From: Cryptomeria japonica
Lineage: Eukaryota; Streptophyta; Pinopsida; Cupressales; Cupressaceae
NCBI RefSeq assembly: GCF_030272615.1
Contig: NC_081412.1
Location: forward strand, 545,238,202-545,302,201
DNA: 64,000 nucleotides
Direction of reading: 5' to 3'
Both the position numbers and the translations under genes were made by a program. Positions 62,512 to 64,000 of the stretch are shown piece after piece (the stretch's first letter is position 1; the number at the start of each line of letters is the position of its first letter). The notes beneath the pieces were generated by a model. The model saw only the letters and a program-made list of their open reading frames with translations. It was not told where the DNA came from and ran no database searches.

Positions 62512-63716
62512 TGTAAAGCGGAAAATCGCGATCGAACCCTAAGTGTTCCCCCCACCACTCCAAGGAGAGAGAAAGGGGGTCACTAGGGTTGACGATTTTC
62601 ACTTAGGAGAGACTTTACATTCAAAAGAGGGGTTGAAACCCACAAGATCCAATCCCACACAATGCAAGATTGGATTCTAAATGAGTTTCAAGGGTTAAGA
62701 CAGCAAGGCTACCCTCTTTTGTAAAGAATGTAGATAGAAGGATTGAGCTAGGAATGCATGAAAAGTGAGAAAGATTCACTTATAAACAGAGCTAGGAATA
62801 TAGGATGAAGCTGCGGACCTGGAATTTGTAGTAAAATGTTGAGACGACACTGTCCTACAAATTTGAATGAAAGTTGATGGGACGATGGCGCCCGACGTGC
62901 ACACAGTCCTCTGAAAAATCCATGAAACGAAGGGGGATCTGTTCGTCTCTGCACAAGGATTCCAGATCTTCAATTTCAGCCATGTACCTGCAACCTACAC
63001 ACAGAAAAGAGAGGATGATTGGGGGGTTAGGGATTAGGGGTTTGCCCTTAGGTCAAACCTCGGTTTTGGAATTAACCAAGAAATGAGAATGTTGTAAATG
63101 TAAAACAAGTACTAGTACCTTGTTGTAAGAATGTTTGTATTCTTACATGCGAAGGTGTAAATGTTGTTGTATGTTGTATGTTGTAAATGATCTCCTCTTC
63201 AATGGTTGAGTCCTTGTCTTGAATGCAACACTTAGCCTTGAATGGAGACTTAGAATGATCAATTGCTTGAAGGAATGCTTGAATGCTTGAATGTTTGAAT
63301 GTTTGAGTATTGCTTCCACCTTTTTTCCATCTTCCAAAATGGGAGAGGAAATGTAGTTTATATACTTGCCAATTAGGGTTAATAGACTGATTTTTCTGAC
63401 CTTAGGCTGACCAGGAAAGGTTATTTTCCAATTTGCAAAGTTAAAGACCCGAGACCCAAAAGAGACCGGGCCCAAAAATAGGGCCAGGGACCAGGGCGCT
63501 GGGCGCCATGGTCCTGAAGGACTAGGGCATTGGGCACCATGGTCCCACCTCTAGGGATAGCAGGGTGCAAGGAGGATCAGGCCAGGGTGCTAAAAAATGC
63601 AGTTTTTGATGTCATGAACAAGTTTCGGGGTCTCCATTTAGGTTCCGTGTTGCACCGCCATCGTGAAGACCCAAATGTAGTCGAAATTGCGAGTGTCACA
63701 ATTTTAGGATGCTACA
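62512..63716 (-). repeat. Gag-only element 5' LTR (1205 bp)
   Basis: Pairs with 55863-57151. It is shorter by two 31-base units (62 bases), a 9-base deletion near 63098 and small gaps. The related GC motif GGGACGATGGCGCCCGACGT lies at about 62879-62913. Confidence 0.9.
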
Positions 63717-64000
63717 ATAGGAAAAGCATAAGTGGTGGAGCTTTCTTTTTGGGAGAAAGACTAGTAGGTTGGCTTAGCAAGAAACAAGGATGTATTTCTC
63801 AGTCTACAGCAGAAGCTGAATATGTTGTTGCAGCATTGAATTGTACCAATATAGACTGGATCAAACAACTGTTGGAAGGTATAAATGAGAAAGTTACCAA
63901 GCTAGTAACTATATTCTATGATAATACTAGTTCCATTAACATTTCAAAGAATCCAGTAATGCACTCTAAGACAAAGCATATATCTATAAAGTATCACTAT
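63717..64000 (+). pseudogene. pol: Copia-A' RNase H, part 2 (cut by window end)
   Basis: Resumes after the duplicated ATAGG with GGAFFLGERLVGWLSKKQG, then STAEAEYVVAA and FYDNTSSINISKNP. This part is open to the window edge. It keeps the TAEAEY motif that is KAKAEY in Copia-A, but has FYDN where Copia-A has FCDN. Confidence 0.88.

Larger units (their letters stand above)
55863..63716 (-). mobile_element. Non-autonomous Ty3/gypsy-derived element with gag and protease only
   Basis: 7.85-kb element between ATAGG duplications (55858-55862 and 63717-63721), in the RNase H of Copia-A'. LTRs start TGTAAAGCGG and end GCTACA. Minus orientation is shown by a polypurine tract next to the left LTR, a primer site next to the right LTR, and a minus-strand gag-protease frame. 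No reverse transcriptase, RNase H or integrase was found in its 5.4-kb interior. It fits the published idea of terminal-repeat elements that keep GAG (TR-GAG type) and would need enzymes from a Tat relative. Confidence 0.9.
48964..64000 (+). mobile_element. Copia-A': second tandem copy, partial, with two insertions
   Basis: Internal region 50442-55862 and 63717-64000, interrupted by a solo LTR (50459-52055) and the gag-only element (55863-63716), and cut by the window end within RNase H. Closely similar to Copia-A, a few per cent different by eye. It lacks Copia-B. Its own 3' LTR must lie right of the window. Confidence 0.88.

Overview
This window is plant nuclear DNA made almost entirely of nested retrotransposons. 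I see no convincing host protein gene, tRNA, rRNA or CRISPR array. Plant origin is shown by Tat-type and chromodomain Ty3/gypsy elements, by Ty1/copia elements primed from initiator Met-tRNA, and by a plant L1-type LINE remnant. The very AT-rich sequence, abundant (TA)n tracts and layered insertions fit a seed plant with a large genome. A conifer is possible, but the species cannot be read from the sequence.

Layout. 1-1270: decayed 3' half of an L1-like LINE on the minus strand, with zinc-finger and RNase H pieces, running off the left edge. 1290-5822: AT-rich DNA with no recognisable gene, holding one copy of a dispersed repeat and microsatellites. 5828-7363: solo LTR of a Tat-type element with a perfect 5-bp target duplication. 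7369-8724: more AT-rich DNA and the second copy of the dispersed repeat. 8725-36283: a large, old Tat-lineage Ty3/gypsy element (5' LTR, primer site, repeat-rich leader, gag, pol with two RNase H domains, 3' LTR), split inside gag by a chromodomain Ty3/gypsy element at 14109-26728 that lies on the minus strand and has LTRs of 3.7-4.0 kb.

The Tat 3' LTR is broken at 36283 by a Ty1/copia element, Copia-A. Copia-A is present as two head-to-tail copies sharing the LTR at 48964-50441; the second copy (A') runs off the right edge. Copia-A carries a young, near-intact second copia, Copia-B (40022-46420), inside its integrase. Copia-A' carries a solo LTR of a related family (50459-52055) in its leader, and a non-autonomous minus-strand element with only gag and protease (55863-63716) in its RNase H. 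Since A and A' lack each other's insertions, each gives the empty site for the other, so these three boundaries and their target duplications are secure.

How the parts relate. Insertion order is Tat first, then the chromovirus and Copia-A, then Copia-B, the solo LTR and the gag-only element. Copia-B is young: its two LTRs differ at two positions by eye. No element has a fully open polyprotein. In three of them (chromovirus, Copia-B, gag-only) every premature stop is TAG or TGA and none is TAA, as expected if methylated cytosines at CHG and CG sites decay to thymine. The most unusual structures are GC-rich arrays of short palindromes inside the LTRs of the chromovirus and of the gag-only element. 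All statements on identity are by eye; no alignment or database search was run.
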